Below, piece by piece: positions 41,881 through 50,344 of a stretch of DNA of 64,000 nucleotides. Both the position numbers and the translations under genes were made by a program. The stretch is from Aquimarina sp. TRL1. GTDB taxonomy: Bacteria > Bacteroidota > Bacteroidia > Flavobacteriales > Flavobacteriaceae. The stretch spans positions 1,850,501 through 1,914,500 of the forward strand of contig NZ_CP053590.1 of assembly GCF_013365535.1 (NCBI RefSeq). Reading direction: 5' to 3'. The notes under the pieces were generated by a model, which worked only from the letters and a program-made list of their open reading frames with translations, was not told where the DNA came from and did no database searches. Position 1 is the first letter of the stretch; each line of letters opens with the position of its first letter.

Positions 41881-42783
41881 TCAACATACGGCATTCCATA
41901 TCGGGCTATTTTTTAGGAATGCTATAAATGAATGACTTTCTGTTCTTTTTCCTTTTTCTTTAATGTAGAACTTTCCATTGTTTCTATCCCACCCTAGAAT
42001 AAGCCATTCATATTTTATTTGAGTGTATAAATCATAAATTTGCTTTAATTCTTGTAGGCATTTAATTAATGTCTCTCTGCTTTCAAACCTATTGTCATTT
42101 TTGCCAATTGCTTCTCTAATAATTTTACGGTCTTCTTCTGTAATATTGTCAAAGTCCCTGTTCAATAAATGTGTTATTGTTTTATTGTTTTTAATTTGGG
42201 AAGCAATTCTTTGTATCTCAGCTAGGTTGTCACTGTATGAAAACCTGTTTTCTTCAGTGTAGCTAAATTCAATATTTCTTTCACTTTCAACTCGTAACCC
42301 TAATGGAATAAGCTGTATCATAACTTTTGTATCTGTTCCTTTTCTGGGAATTTCAAAATCAAGATAGAAAGCAGCAATGTGATTTGGATTATCTATTTTC
42401 TTTTGAAAAAAACCTTCTGCTTCAAAATCAAATGGGAATATTTTGTTTACACTGTCACTTAGACTAATGCCTTTTTTCCAGGAACAACTCCAGGAGTATT
42501 CTTTTATAAAAATGTACTTATTTTTGCTGGTCTTATAGGCACCAATAGTATTTTCACAGTTACAGCCACAAGTAGGAAAACTCCCTGAAATTTTTAAATA
42601 TCCGTTTTTGGAGTCATCTATAATTTCATCATAGTCCACATTGCCATCACCGTCCATATCTTCAAGCATTGAGTAGCAGCTTTGTGCTTGTGTCCAAAGC
42701 TTCTTACTCAAGGTTTTGTTATTCTGAGCATATATTATTTGAGAGATCAGTATTAGTGTTATTACATATAGTATTCGATTCAT
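41881..42783 (-). CDS. Secreted protein with an EF-hand-like loop, unknown function
   Basis: 300 residues with an N-terminal signal (MNRILYVITLILISQIIYAQ). Residues about 40-55 read MLEDMDGDGNVDYDEII, which matches a calcium-binding EF-hand loop in spacing (DMDGDGNVDYDE). Cysteines at about 68, 70 and 98 (CGCNCEN, SWSCSW) may form disulfides or a metal site. The remainder is helical and unknown to me. No operon partner is obvious. Confidence 0.65.
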   Translation of the reverse strand: MNRILYVITLILISQIIYAQNNKTLSKKLWTQAQSCYSMLEDMDGDGNVDYDEIIDDSKNGYLKISGSFPTCGCNCENTIGAYKTSKNKYIFIKEYSWSCSWKKGISLSDSVNKIFPFDFEAEGFFQKKIDNPNHIAAFYLDFEIPRKGTDTKVMIQLIPLGLRVESERNIEFSYTEENRFSYSDNLAEIQRIASQIKNNKTITHLLNRDFDNITEEDRKIIREAIGKNDNRFESRETLIKCLQELKQIYDLYTQIKYEWLILGWDRNNGKFYIKEKGKRTESHSFIAFLKNSPIWNAVC

Positions 42784-43060
42784 TCTGTAAGGTATTGTTT
42801 TATTGACACTGCCAAAGTGTATACTATCCCAAGGCTTGCCTTGTTTTCAACAAATATTTCGTGGGCTTGCCTCGAGGTAGTTTACTCTTAATAGGTAAAT
42901 ATTTAATTTGAGCATAGGTGTAAAATACCTTAGCTGTTTAATACTGAGTAATCTTTTTTGTTAAATGTTTCATAACTGACGGCAAAACAGCTGTGTTTTT
43001 TATAGTGTTTGATGAAAAAAAACAGTAAATTACTTAGACTAATAAACCTCTTAAAACACA

Positions 43061-43513
43061 ATGAAAGGAATTGTATATGTGAGTCAAGCTGTTGATCAGT
43101 TTACTCCGGAACAACAGAAAGAATTATCAGATATGGCATCTGGTATGAACGAACAACACGGAATAAGTGGATATCTGTATTATGAGAAAGGGTATTTCTT
43201 GCAATACATAGAAGGAGAAGAAAAAGAAATGGATCAGTTGTTTGAAAATATTTCAAACGACAAAAGGCATAAGCTACTAAGTTTCCAATCTATAGATGGG
43301 ATAGAAGAAAGGAAATTTCCATCCTGGCATATGCATCGATTGACAAAAAATTCCCTAATCCAGATAAAAATGGAGAATATTCTAATGGACTATTTGCAAT
43401 ATCATGAGAAAAATAAAATACAAGGGTATAATAGCTCCAGAATAAATGAAGACCACATTTGGGAAATGGTAAATAAACTATCTCAATTCAGAAATAAACT
43501 AATGTATTATTAA
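43061..43513 (+). CDS. BLUF-domain photoreceptor
   Basis: 150 residues. The BLUF core (1-95) has the flavin-pocket residues in register: Tyr6 (IVYVS), Asn30 (GMNEQHGISG) and Gln48 (FLQYIEG), with the DKRH turn and FPSWHM near the end, where the variable Trp/Met residue sits. These bind FAD and rearrange hydrogen bonds after blue light. The remaining C-terminal residues (KNKIQGYNSSRINEDHIW...) are a short cap with no recognisable output domain, so the signal must pass to a partner. The gene faces the response regulator/kinase genes from the other side. Confidence 0.9.
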   Translation: MKGIVYVSQAVDQFTPEQQKELSDMASGMNEQHGISGYLYYEKGYFLQYIEGEEKEMDQLFENISNDKRHKLLSFQSIDGIEERKFPSWHMHRLTKNSLIQIKMENILMDYLQYHEKNKIQGYNSSRINEDHIWEMVNKLSQFRNKLMYY

Positions 43514-43522
43514 GCTAATTCA

Positions 43523-43567
43523 GTAAACCTACTCGATAATCGAGACTCAAGCTGTATGAGGGTTTAC
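43523..43567. repeat. Predicted three-way-junction element between convergent genes
   Basis: Outer stem GTAAACC/GGTTTAC (43523-43529 and 43561-43567) encloses two hairpins, CTCGAT-A-ATCGAG (43532-43544) and CTCA/TGAG (43546-43560). No T-run is present. It could be a folded RNA element or a spacer structure between the BLUF and response-regulator genes. Confidence 0.45.
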
Positions 43568-43689
43568 CCAACTACCTTTGTTTCTATATAAATGTATCGT
43601 ACTTAGATTGATGTGATACGGCATAGAATATCTATCAGGCAATACGGATATAAATAGTTTGTCTGATAGGTGTATAAAGGTCTTAGATT

Positions 43690-44133
43690 TTAATGCAGTA
43701 CTTCGAAGTTGTTAATGTAATGTTTGGCAATCGTTTTTAATTTAGAGAGTTCCAAAGGTTTTTCTATGTAATCGAATATTAATGTATTGTCTAAGGCTTT
43801 TATTCTGTCTTTGCACCAGTTAGAGGTAGTAAGGAACACAACAATCATATCTGCTCTTACTTTTTTCTTGATTTTGGAATAGTGTTCCAGAAATTCGAAA
43901 CCATCCATTAACGGCATATTAATATCCAGAAAAATAATGTTAGGACGGGGGAACTTTTTAGAAGAGTGTTCTTCAGAAAATTTCCCTTGTTTTAATAAAA
44001 AATCAAGTGCTTCAATTCCATTAAGTGCCTCGTATACTTCATTAGCAATATCTGCTACCTGAATTAGCTTCTTGTTAAAAAAATTAGTAGAAGGACTATC
44101 GTCTACTAATAAAATACAGTTTACCTTTTTCAT
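43690..44133 (-). CDS. Single-domain response regulator (Rcp1-like)
   Basis: 147 residues forming one receiver domain: acidic pocket DD (about 11-12), phospho-acceptor Asp70 (IIFLDINMP), Thr in VFLTTS and Lys in IEKP. No output domain, as in cyanobacterial Rcp1-type regulators and CheY. Its ATG overlaps the stop of the kinase gene by four bases, so translation is coupled, and it is very likely the kinase's direct phosphorylation target. Confidence 0.93.
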   Translation of the reverse strand: MKKVNCILLVDDSPSTNFFNKKLIQVADIANEVYEALNGIEALDFLLKQGKFSEEHSSKKFPRPNIIFLDINMPLMDGFEFLEHYSKIKKKVRADMIVVFLTTSNWCKDRIKALDNTLIFDYIEKPLELSKLKTIAKHYINNFEVLH

Positions 44134-47100
44134 GTTTTATTAGTTTTTAAAATAGTAAAATAAAAGGTAGCTCCCTTTTCTTTAAGAGATTCTACCCAAA
44201 TATTTCCTTTATGATTATCAATAATTCGCTTGCAATTTGCAAGACCAATGCCTGTTCCTTCATATTCATTTCTTCCATGTAGGCGTTTGAATACTTCAAA
44301 AACTTTTTTATGATTCTTAGGGTCGATTCCTATCCCGTTATCCTTGACATGAAATTTCCAGAATGACTTTTCCTTTTTGTATCCAATGTCAATAATGGAG
44401 GTGTTTGGGTTTCGGTATTTAATGCTGTTAGATAATAGGTTTTGGAATAATTGTCTTATTTGTATTTTGTCACATATTATAGTTGGTAGTTTCTTTATAT
44501 TAATGATAGTGTTGTTTTCTGATATTGGTTGTTGTAAATCATCTAAGACTTCTTTCATAAGTATATTGAGATCCACAGCTTCAAAGGTTAATGATTTGTC
44601 ATCCAATTGAGAGTAAACGAGAAGGTCATTTGTCAACGTAATCATTCTATTAGATGCATTTTCTATAAACTCCAGATATTTATTAGCTTCTTCATCAAAA
44701 AGATCTTCATATTCAGATTTAAAGAGCCCTGTAAAATTAGTAATGGTTCGTAAAGGTTCTTTTAGATCGTGGCTGGCTAAGTAAGCAAAACGTTCCAGTT
44801 CTTCGTTTAATTCATTGAGTTTGTGTTCAGCCTTTTTTCTGTAGTCGACATCCATGAGTGTTCCTACGATTTTCTGAACTTGCTTTTTATGATTTAGTAA
44901 AGCCTGTGCATTGATCAGAAACCATCGATATCCGTCTTTTTTGGTTTTTATTTGAACTTCTTGTTTGAATAAATCCCCGTTTTTGATATGATTTTCTAAT
45001 CCTTTTTCAAAACTTGTTAACTGATTAGGGTGGATTAATTTTCTGAGAAATGTAAAATTTGATGGCGTTTCATTAATGGAATATCCTAATAGTTTCTGGA
45101 ATTCTTCTGACCACCAGGCAGCATCAGTTTCAGGGTTACTCCATTCCCAGAGACCTGCTCCTGATCCCATAATTGCTAACCTAAAGCGTTCTTCACTTTC
45201 TTTTAGTTGCTGTTCCATGTCTTTTGCCTTAGTGATTACATTCGCAATTCCTAAAATGCTGTTTACACGTCCGTCTTCTTCTTTTTCATTTAATTTATCA
45301 GTACATAAAATCCATATATACTCAGGTTTTTCTTTTTTTAAAACCCGGTATTCGATTTGGAAAGTTTCTTTTTCTGTTATATGCTTTAATTTTGCATAAT
45401 GATCAATAACCTTTGGATAATCATCTGGGTGAATGATTTTTTCTAGGAAATGATTCCCCAGGGAGCTGATATCATCAGGAGTGTATCCTGCTTCTGTCCA
45501 TATACTGCCACTACTGTAAATATACTGATCATTATGAGGGTCGTAAATATATATGATGGCAGGATTGGCATTCATAATATGTGTTAGGAAATCGTTGAGA
45601 CGCTCCTTGTCATACATGATAGACTTTATATTGTGAATATTGATAAAGTTTACTACAGCTCCTCTAATGGTGTCCCCATGGTATTTATAAGGCACAATCT
45701 CCATCATAAACCAGATTCCTTTAGCATTTTGAACCTCTTTTTTATAAGGTTCATGAGTTTCTATAACAATCTTGGAAAATTCAGCAAGGTTATCGCCTCC
45801 TAATGTTCCCGAAAAATGGTGAATTGGACGACCGATATCTTCAACCCTCAGTTGAAAATGCTCATTGATTAATGGGGTAAACTTTCTTATTTTTAATTCT
45901 TTGTCCAGGAATATAGTTCCAATATTTGTGTTTTTTACCAAATTCTCAATATCGGAGTTGAGTTCCATAAGCAAGGTGTTCTTTTCTTGTAGTTCACCAT
46001 TGACTGTATGTAATTCTTCGTTGACAGATTGAAGTTCTTCATTGGTGCTTTGAAGTTCTTCATTAGACGCCAATAATTCTTCATTAGTCACTTGCATTTC
46101 TTCGTTGGAAGTTTCCAGTTCTTCTATAGAAGCTTGTAGGCTTTCTCTGGTTTCTGTAAGTGCCTGTTCTAATTCATCCACTTCTTTTTTCTGAGAAAAC
46201 CTGAGATCTATGGATTGTTGCTTTTCTTTTGCAGTGACTTTTCTGTGAAGTTCTTCGATAAATGTTACAATAAAAACAGGGTTGTTATCAGTCATTGTTT
46301 TTATAGATTGAATGACTATTGAGACTACTTTTATTTTGTTTCGCTGAATAAGAGTTACCTTTTTTTTGCAGGTAGTTTTTTTGCTGGACAGTAGTTTTCT
46401 AATACTGGTAAGAATGGGAACACTATAATCGTTAGAGAGCATTTTGAGCAGATTGCTAGAAAACCCTTCTTCAGGAAAATGAAGGTATTTTTTTACTTCT
46501 CCAAATGCCTGGATAATTTCATAATTTTTATCGACACATATACTTACTGTTTTTGTTTCGTTGATTAAGGTTTGATTAATCAACTTTTCTATTTTATCAG
46601 TAAACGGACGCTGAATTCTATTGCTTGGAGATTTTTTCAGATCATCTTTATAGATTCTCCAGTTTTCTTTGGTATTCGCTGAGGTGATTTCAGGACTTAT
46701 TGTTTTGTAGAATATTTTCCATTTAGTGTCTGTTTTGTCAAAATTTTTATCGAGTAAACCAAGGCTTTCAGAATTACCTAAGAAAAGGTATCCATGTTGA
46801 TTAAGAGCGTAATGAATATTAGTTAATACTTGGTTTTGAATGTTGTTCTCCATATAGATAAGCATGTTTCTACAGGAAACAAAATCAACTTTGTTAAAAG
46901 GAGGGTTGTTTAATATATCGTGTTTGGAAAATATAATATTCTGACGGATAATCGGAGATATCTGATACCCGTTATCTTTTTTTACGAAATAATTGTCTAT
47001 TCTTTCTTTAGAAACTTCGTGCTCGATATTGTGATAAATCCCTTTAGAGGCGGTATTGATAGAACGTTGATTAATATCAGTGGCAAAAATTTTATATCCA

Positions 47101-48146
47101 ATTGAATTGATCTTTTTTGCTCGGAAATACTCTTCAAATAAAATGGCTAAAGAATAAGCCTCTTCTCCTGTAGAACAAGCAATGACCCATATTTTAATTT
47201 GGTCGCTGTTTTTATCTTTTAATTTCTTGCTAACAATTGCCGGAATTACTTTCTTTTGAAGGATATTAAAAGCTTCTTTGTCCCTAAAAAAAGAAGTAAC
47301 GCCTATTAAAAATTCATGTGCTAAAATAAATTTTTCTTCGGCATCATTTTTTAATAGTTCAATGTACTTTAGAGTAGAAGGGCTTTTTGTAATATTGATA
47401 CGTTTGGTTATACGTCTAGATAGGGTTGGTTTTTTATAAAAAAAGAAATCGTATCCAATATGGTTTTTTAATATTTTGAGAATAGTTACTAGAAAATCTT
47501 CCTCTCCTTCATTTATAGAGGAAATATCATGATGTGTTTTAAGGTTTTGGACATAAGACACTAATTGTTCGGGAATTTCTTTGACAGGCAGTATAAAATC
47601 ACTTAGTCCATTCGATATTACACTCATGGGCATTCCATCGAACTTCGAATCTTCAGGTGTTTGGACAAATAATGTACCTCCAACTTCTTTAATGGCTTTG
47701 GCTCCTTTTGTGCCATCAGAACCTGTGCCAGAAAGGATAACTCCAATTGCCTTTTCTTTTTGATCTTCTGCTAATGACTTAAAAAAAATGTCAATAGAAA
47801 AGTTCGCCAGATTGGAAGAAGATCTGGCGGTTAACCAAAGCTTTTTGTTTTTGATAATAATATTTTTGTTTCCAGGGATAAAATAAATATGGTTAGGTCT
47901 CAAAACATCTCCTTCTTCTATCTCACTAATAATCATATTGGTGTGCTTGGATAGTAGTTCTGGCATTACACTTTTATAATCAGGAGATAAGTGTTGGATG
48001 ATGACAAAGGAAAATCCTGTGTTCTTAGGGCAGTTGTTTAAGAATTTTTGTAACGCATTTAATCCTCCGGCAGAAGCTCCTATGCCAATAATAGATGTAG
48101 GTTTCTGGGTTGTATTTTCCTTTGTTTCAAGGATTTCTTTTTCCAT
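44130..48146 (-). CDS. CheB-CheR-PAS hybrid histidine kinase
   Basis: 1338 residues, no membrane helix. The order of domains is CheB methylesterase (about 15-200; GASAGG with catalytic Ser, HLSPDY and GTGSDG), CheR methyltransferase (about 215-480; EFLIGVTSFFRD, IWVIACSTGEEAYSLAIL, FVSCRNMLIYM), a coiled coil built of repeated NEEL units (about 650-735), three PAS-like domains (about 745-1110), HisKA with phosphorylatable His1126 (FAYLASHDLKEP) and HATPase (NSIKYRNP, DNGIGID, GTGIGLANCK). This is the architecture of cytosolic CheB/CheR kinases that combine adaptation enzymes with sensing. The input may be redox or light through the PAS domains; there is no built-in receiver, the separate regulator serving that role. 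No chemoreceptors are nearby, so the CheB/CheR substrate is unclear. Confidence 0.92.
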   Translation of the reverse strand: MEKEILETKENTTQKPTSIIGIGASAGGLNALQKFLNNCPKNTGFSFVIIQHLSPDYKSVMPELLSKHTNMIISEIEEGDVLRPNHIYFIPGNKNIIIKNKKLWLTARSSSNLANFSIDIFFKSLAEDQKEKAIGVILSGTGSDGTKGAKAIKEVGGTLFVQTPEDSKFDGMPMSVISNGLSDFILPVKEIPEQLVSYVQNLKTHHDISSINEGEEDFLVTILKILKNHIGYDFFFYKKPTLSRRITKRINITKSPSTLKYIELLKNDAEEKFILAHEFLIGVTSFFRDKEAFNILQKKVIPAIVSKKLKDKNSDQIKIWVIACSTGEEAYSLAILFEEYFRAKKINSIGYKIFATDINQRSINTASKGIYHNIEHEVSKERIDNYFVKKDNGYQISPIIRQNIIFSKHDILNNPPFNKVDFVSCRNMLIYMENNIQNQVLTNIHYALNQHGYLFLGNSESLGLLDKNFDKTDTKWKIFYKTISPEITSANTKENWRIYKDDLKKSPSNRIQRPFTDKIEKLINQTLINETKTVSICVDKNYEIIQAFGEVKKYLHFPEEGFSSNLLKMLSNDYSVPILTSIRKLLSSKKTTCKKKVTLIQRNKIKVVSIVIQSIKTMTDNNPVFIVTFIEELHRKVTAKEKQQSIDLRFSQKKEVDELEQALTETRESLQASIEELETSNEEMQVTNEELLASNEELQSTNEELQSVNEELHTVNGELQEKNTLLMELNSDIENLVKNTNIGTIFLDKELKIRKFTPLINEHFQLRVEDIGRPIHHFSGTLGGDNLAEFSKIVIETHEPYKKEVQNAKGIWFMMEIVPYKYHGDTIRGAVVNFINIHNIKSIMYDKERLNDFLTHIMNANPAIIYIYDPHNDQYIYSSGSIWTEAGYTPDDISSLGNHFLEKIIHPDDYPKVIDHYAKLKHITEKETFQIEYRVLKKEKPEYIWILCTDKLNEKEEDGRVNSILGIANVITKAKDMEQQLKESEERFRLAIMGSGAGLWEWSNPETDAAWWSEEFQKLLGYSINETPSNFTFLRKLIHPNQLTSFEKGLENHIKNGDLFKQEVQIKTKKDGYRWFLINAQALLNHKKQVQKIVGTLMDVDYRKKAEHKLNELNEELERFAYLASHDLKEPLRTITNFTGLFKSEYEDLFDEEANKYLEFIENASNRMITLTNDLLVYSQLDDKSLTFEAVDLNILMKEVLDDLQQPISENNTIINIKKLPTIICDKIQIRQLFQNLLSNSIKYRNPNTSIIDIGYKKEKSFWKFHVKDNGIGIDPKNHKKVFEVFKRLHGRNEYEGTGIGLANCKRIIDNHKGNIWVESLKEKGATFYFTILKTNKT

Positions 48147-48540
48147 GGAAAAAATTTAAATTAGTGTATTGAGTTCAGAATGTGGAGTTTGGTATTTTAA
48201 TTTAAGGAAAAATAGGAGTCCTAAAAACAGGTAAAACTATCTGTTTTTTATAATTAGTAACTTGTTATTTTATAGGTGTTAAGGTTTTTGTGTACTCAGA
48301 AGAAGTTTTTATGTCTTTTTTGGTGTTTTGCAAAATCTGAAGGACAACCAAAGAATACAATAAGGTAATTTTTAGCCAATAAAAAGACAGAAGGAAGAGG
48401 AGTTAGAACATGTCGAAATTATGCAGTACAGTATAATGCTAAAAATACTGCCACGCTGATATAATGATATCAACATGGCAGGGGATGTATTTTAATTTTT
48501 TAGAATTTAAGGAATGTAGTGTATTCTTTTGATGGGCTTT
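48147..48540. other. Gap with trpS terminator
   Basis: 394 bases between the kinase start and the trpS stop. Apart from the imperfect trpS terminator at 48448-48481, I see no ORF or feature. The kinase promoter should lie close to 48150-48250, but no exact TAnnTTTG is found there. Confidence 0.45.
48448..48481 (-). terminator. trpS terminator
   Basis: CTGCCACGCTGATAT (48448-48462) pairs with ATATCAACATGGCAG (48467-48481) in 13 of 15 positions around AATG. On the minus strand it is followed by TATTTTT. It lies 60 bases beyond the trpS stop. Confidence 0.6.
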
Positions 48541-49509
48541 TTAATATCCCATTTTCTCTCTAACTCGATTTAATACCTCATTTGCTATTTTAGTAGCTTT
48601 TTTAGCACCGATCTCCAATGCTTCGTCAATTTCATTTAGATTATTCATATAGTAGTCATAGCGTTCTCTAGGCTGTTCGAATTTGGTGATCAGTAATTCG
48701 TATAAAGCTTGTTTTGCATGACCATACCCATAGTTTCCTCCGGTATAGTTATTTCTCATTTCAGCGATCTCTGCAGGAGAGCCTAAGAGTTTATATAGTG
48801 AAAACACATTACAAGTATCAGGATCTTTAGGTGCTTCAAGAGGAAGGCTGTCGGTTTCTATAGCCATAATTTGTTTTCGCAGTTTTTTGTCTGGTAAAAA
48901 CAAATTGATGATATTTCCTTTGGACTTACTCATTTTAGAGCCGTCAGTTCCGGGGACATACATTGTTTCTTTTTGAACCTGTGCCTCTGGAAGAACAAAG
49001 ATTTCTCCTACTTTGTTATGTATTCTAGAAGCCACATCTCGCGTAATTTCCAGGTGCTGTAATTGATCTTTCCCCACAGGAACGATTTCTGCATCATAAA
49101 GTAGAATATCGGCAGCCATGAGCATAGGGTAGGTAAATAATCCTGCATTTACATCTTCGAGCCTGTCTGCTTTATCCTTGAATGAATGGGCAAGCGTAAG
49201 CCTTTGATATGGGAAGAAGCAATTTAAATACCAAGATAGTTCTGTTACTTGTGGAATATCACTTTGACGATAAAATACACTTTTTTGAATGTCTAGTCCA
49301 AAGGCAAGCCAGGTAGCAGCAGTGGAATAGGTGTTTTCTCGCAGTGTTTTAGCATCTTTTATTTGGGTTAAAGAGTGCATGTCTGCAATAAACAGGAAAG
49401 AGTCATTTTCTGGTTGGTTAGATATTTCAATAGCCGGCATAATAGCTCCCAGAATGTTTCCTAAGTGTGGAGTTCCTGTACTTTGTACGCCTGTTAGAAT
49501 TCGTGACAT
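48541..49509 (-). CDS. trpS: Tryptophanyl-tRNA synthetase
   Basis: 322 residues. Class I signature motifs: GTPHLGN (HIGH-like, about 12-18) and KMSKSKGN (about 193-200), with ADMHSLTQ, PYQRLTLAHSFKDKADR and DGSKMSKSKG in place. Charges tRNA-Trp. It has the most readable promoter in the window, on the minus strand at 49560-49529. Confidence 0.96.
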   Translation of the reverse strand: MSRILTGVQSTGTPHLGNILGAIMPAIEISNQPENDSFLFIADMHSLTQIKDAKTLRENTYSTAATWLAFGLDIQKSVFYRQSDIPQVTELSWYLNCFFPYQRLTLAHSFKDKADRLEDVNAGLFTYPMLMAADILLYDAEIVPVGKDQLQHLEITRDVASRIHNKVGEIFVLPEAQVQKETMYVPGTDGSKMSKSKGNIINLFLPDKKLRKQIMAIETDSLPLEAPKDPDTCNVFSLYKLLGSPAEIAEMRNNYTGGNYGYGHAKQALYELLITKFEQPRERYDYYMNNLNEIDEALEIGAKKATKIANEVLNRVREKMGY

Positions 49510-49528
49510 AATATATTTTGGTTTCGCG

Positions 49529-49560
49529 CAAAGGTATATCTTTTGTTCAGATAGCTCAAA
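49529..49560 (-). promoter_or_regulatory. trpS promoter
   Basis: On the minus strand TTTG (49560-49557), 20 bases and TACCTTTG (49536-49529), an exact TAnnTTTG. The expected transcript start is about 49522, which gives a leader of about 13 bases before the trpS ATG. Confidence 0.7.
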
Positions 49561-49577
49561 TCAATTATGTATTTTTG
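49542..49577 (+). promoter_or_regulatory. plsC promoter
   Basis: TTTG (49542-49545), 24 bases and TATTTTTG (49570-49577), exact TAnnTTTG. The box ends five bases before the ATG at 49583, so transcription probably starts at or next to the start codon (leaderless mRNA). Confidence 0.6.
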
Positions 49578-49582
49578 AAGTT

Positions 49583-50344
49583 ATGGTAATTTTAAAAAAG
49601 ATAATCATCCTGTTTTGGAGGATCTGGTTTTATATAATGATGGGGGTTCCTATTATTATAATGTTTCCTTTATTATTATTGTTTACTTCCCGGGATCAGT
49701 GGTATCCTTATTTTTTTGTTTTGGCTAGATTTTGGGCAAAAATTGTACTTTATGGAACAGGTTTTTTTCCTAAGGTAACCAGAGAAGCTACCATCGATAG
49801 AAAGAAAAGCTATATGTTTATAGCCAATCATACTTCTATGGCTGATATTATGTTGATGTTGTATTGTGTGAAGAATCCTTTTGTTTTTGTAGGAAAAAAA
49901 GAATTGGTGAAAATTCCTGTATTTGGTTTTTTTTATAAGAGGACTTGCATTTTGGTGGATAGAGGTAGTCAGAAAAGCAGGAAAGAAGTTTTTGTTCAGG
50001 CGCAGGCACGATTGCAGTCTGGAATTAGTATTTGTATTTTTCCTGAAGGAGGAGTGCCTGATGATGAGCGTGTAATATTGGACGTGTTTAAAGATGGGGC
50101 TTTTCGATTGGCAATTGATCACAAGATTCCGATATTACCATTGACATTTTTTGATAATAAGAAACGATTTTCTTATACGTTTTTTAGCGGGTCACCAGGG
50201 GTGATGCGAGCTGTTGTTCATAAAGAAATTCCTACGAACACTCTTTCTTTAGAAGATAAGAAAGTATTAAAAGAAGCTTCCAGATCAGTAATCCTACATG
50301 CTTTGGAGAGTGACCAGAAAAGCCTGTTGGGGGGTACTGTTTAA
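49583..50344 (+). CDS. plsC: 1-acyl-sn-glycerol-3-phosphate acyltransferase
   Basis: 253 residues from the ATG at 49583. Longer readings would overlap trpS and lack homology, and a promoter lies directly ahead. An N-terminal hydrophobic segment (ILFWRIWFYIMMGVPIIIMFPLLLLF) precedes the LPLAT domain: NHTSMAD (NHX4D-type; Asn-His-Thr-Ser-Met-Ala-Asp), FVGKKELVKIPVFGFFYKR and FPEGG (about 158). It makes phosphatidic acid from lysophosphatidic acid in the membrane. Its stop codon overlaps that of the convergent anti-sigma/barrel gene. Confidence 0.9.
   Translation: MVILKKIIILFWRIWFYIMMGVPIIIMFPLLLLFTSRDQWYPYFFVLARFWAKIVLYGTGFFPKVTREATIDRKKSYMFIANHTSMADIMLMLYCVKNPFVFVGKKELVKIPVFGFFYKRTCILVDRGSQKSRKEVFVQAQARLQSGISICIFPEGGVPDDERVILDVFKDGAFRLAIDHKIPILPLTFFDNKKRFSYTFFSGSPGVMRAVVHKEIPTNTLSLEDKKVLKEASRSVILHALESDQKSLLGGTV

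Noticed and set aside
45990..46150. Short repeated units resembling a tandem repeat or CRISPR
   Set aside because: The repeats encode the NEEL coiled coil of the histidine kinase and have no regular spacers.
49331..49582. Upstream extension of plsC into trpS
   Set aside because: The extension is antisense to trpS and the promoter pair sits inside it; the ATG at 49583 starts the conserved protein.
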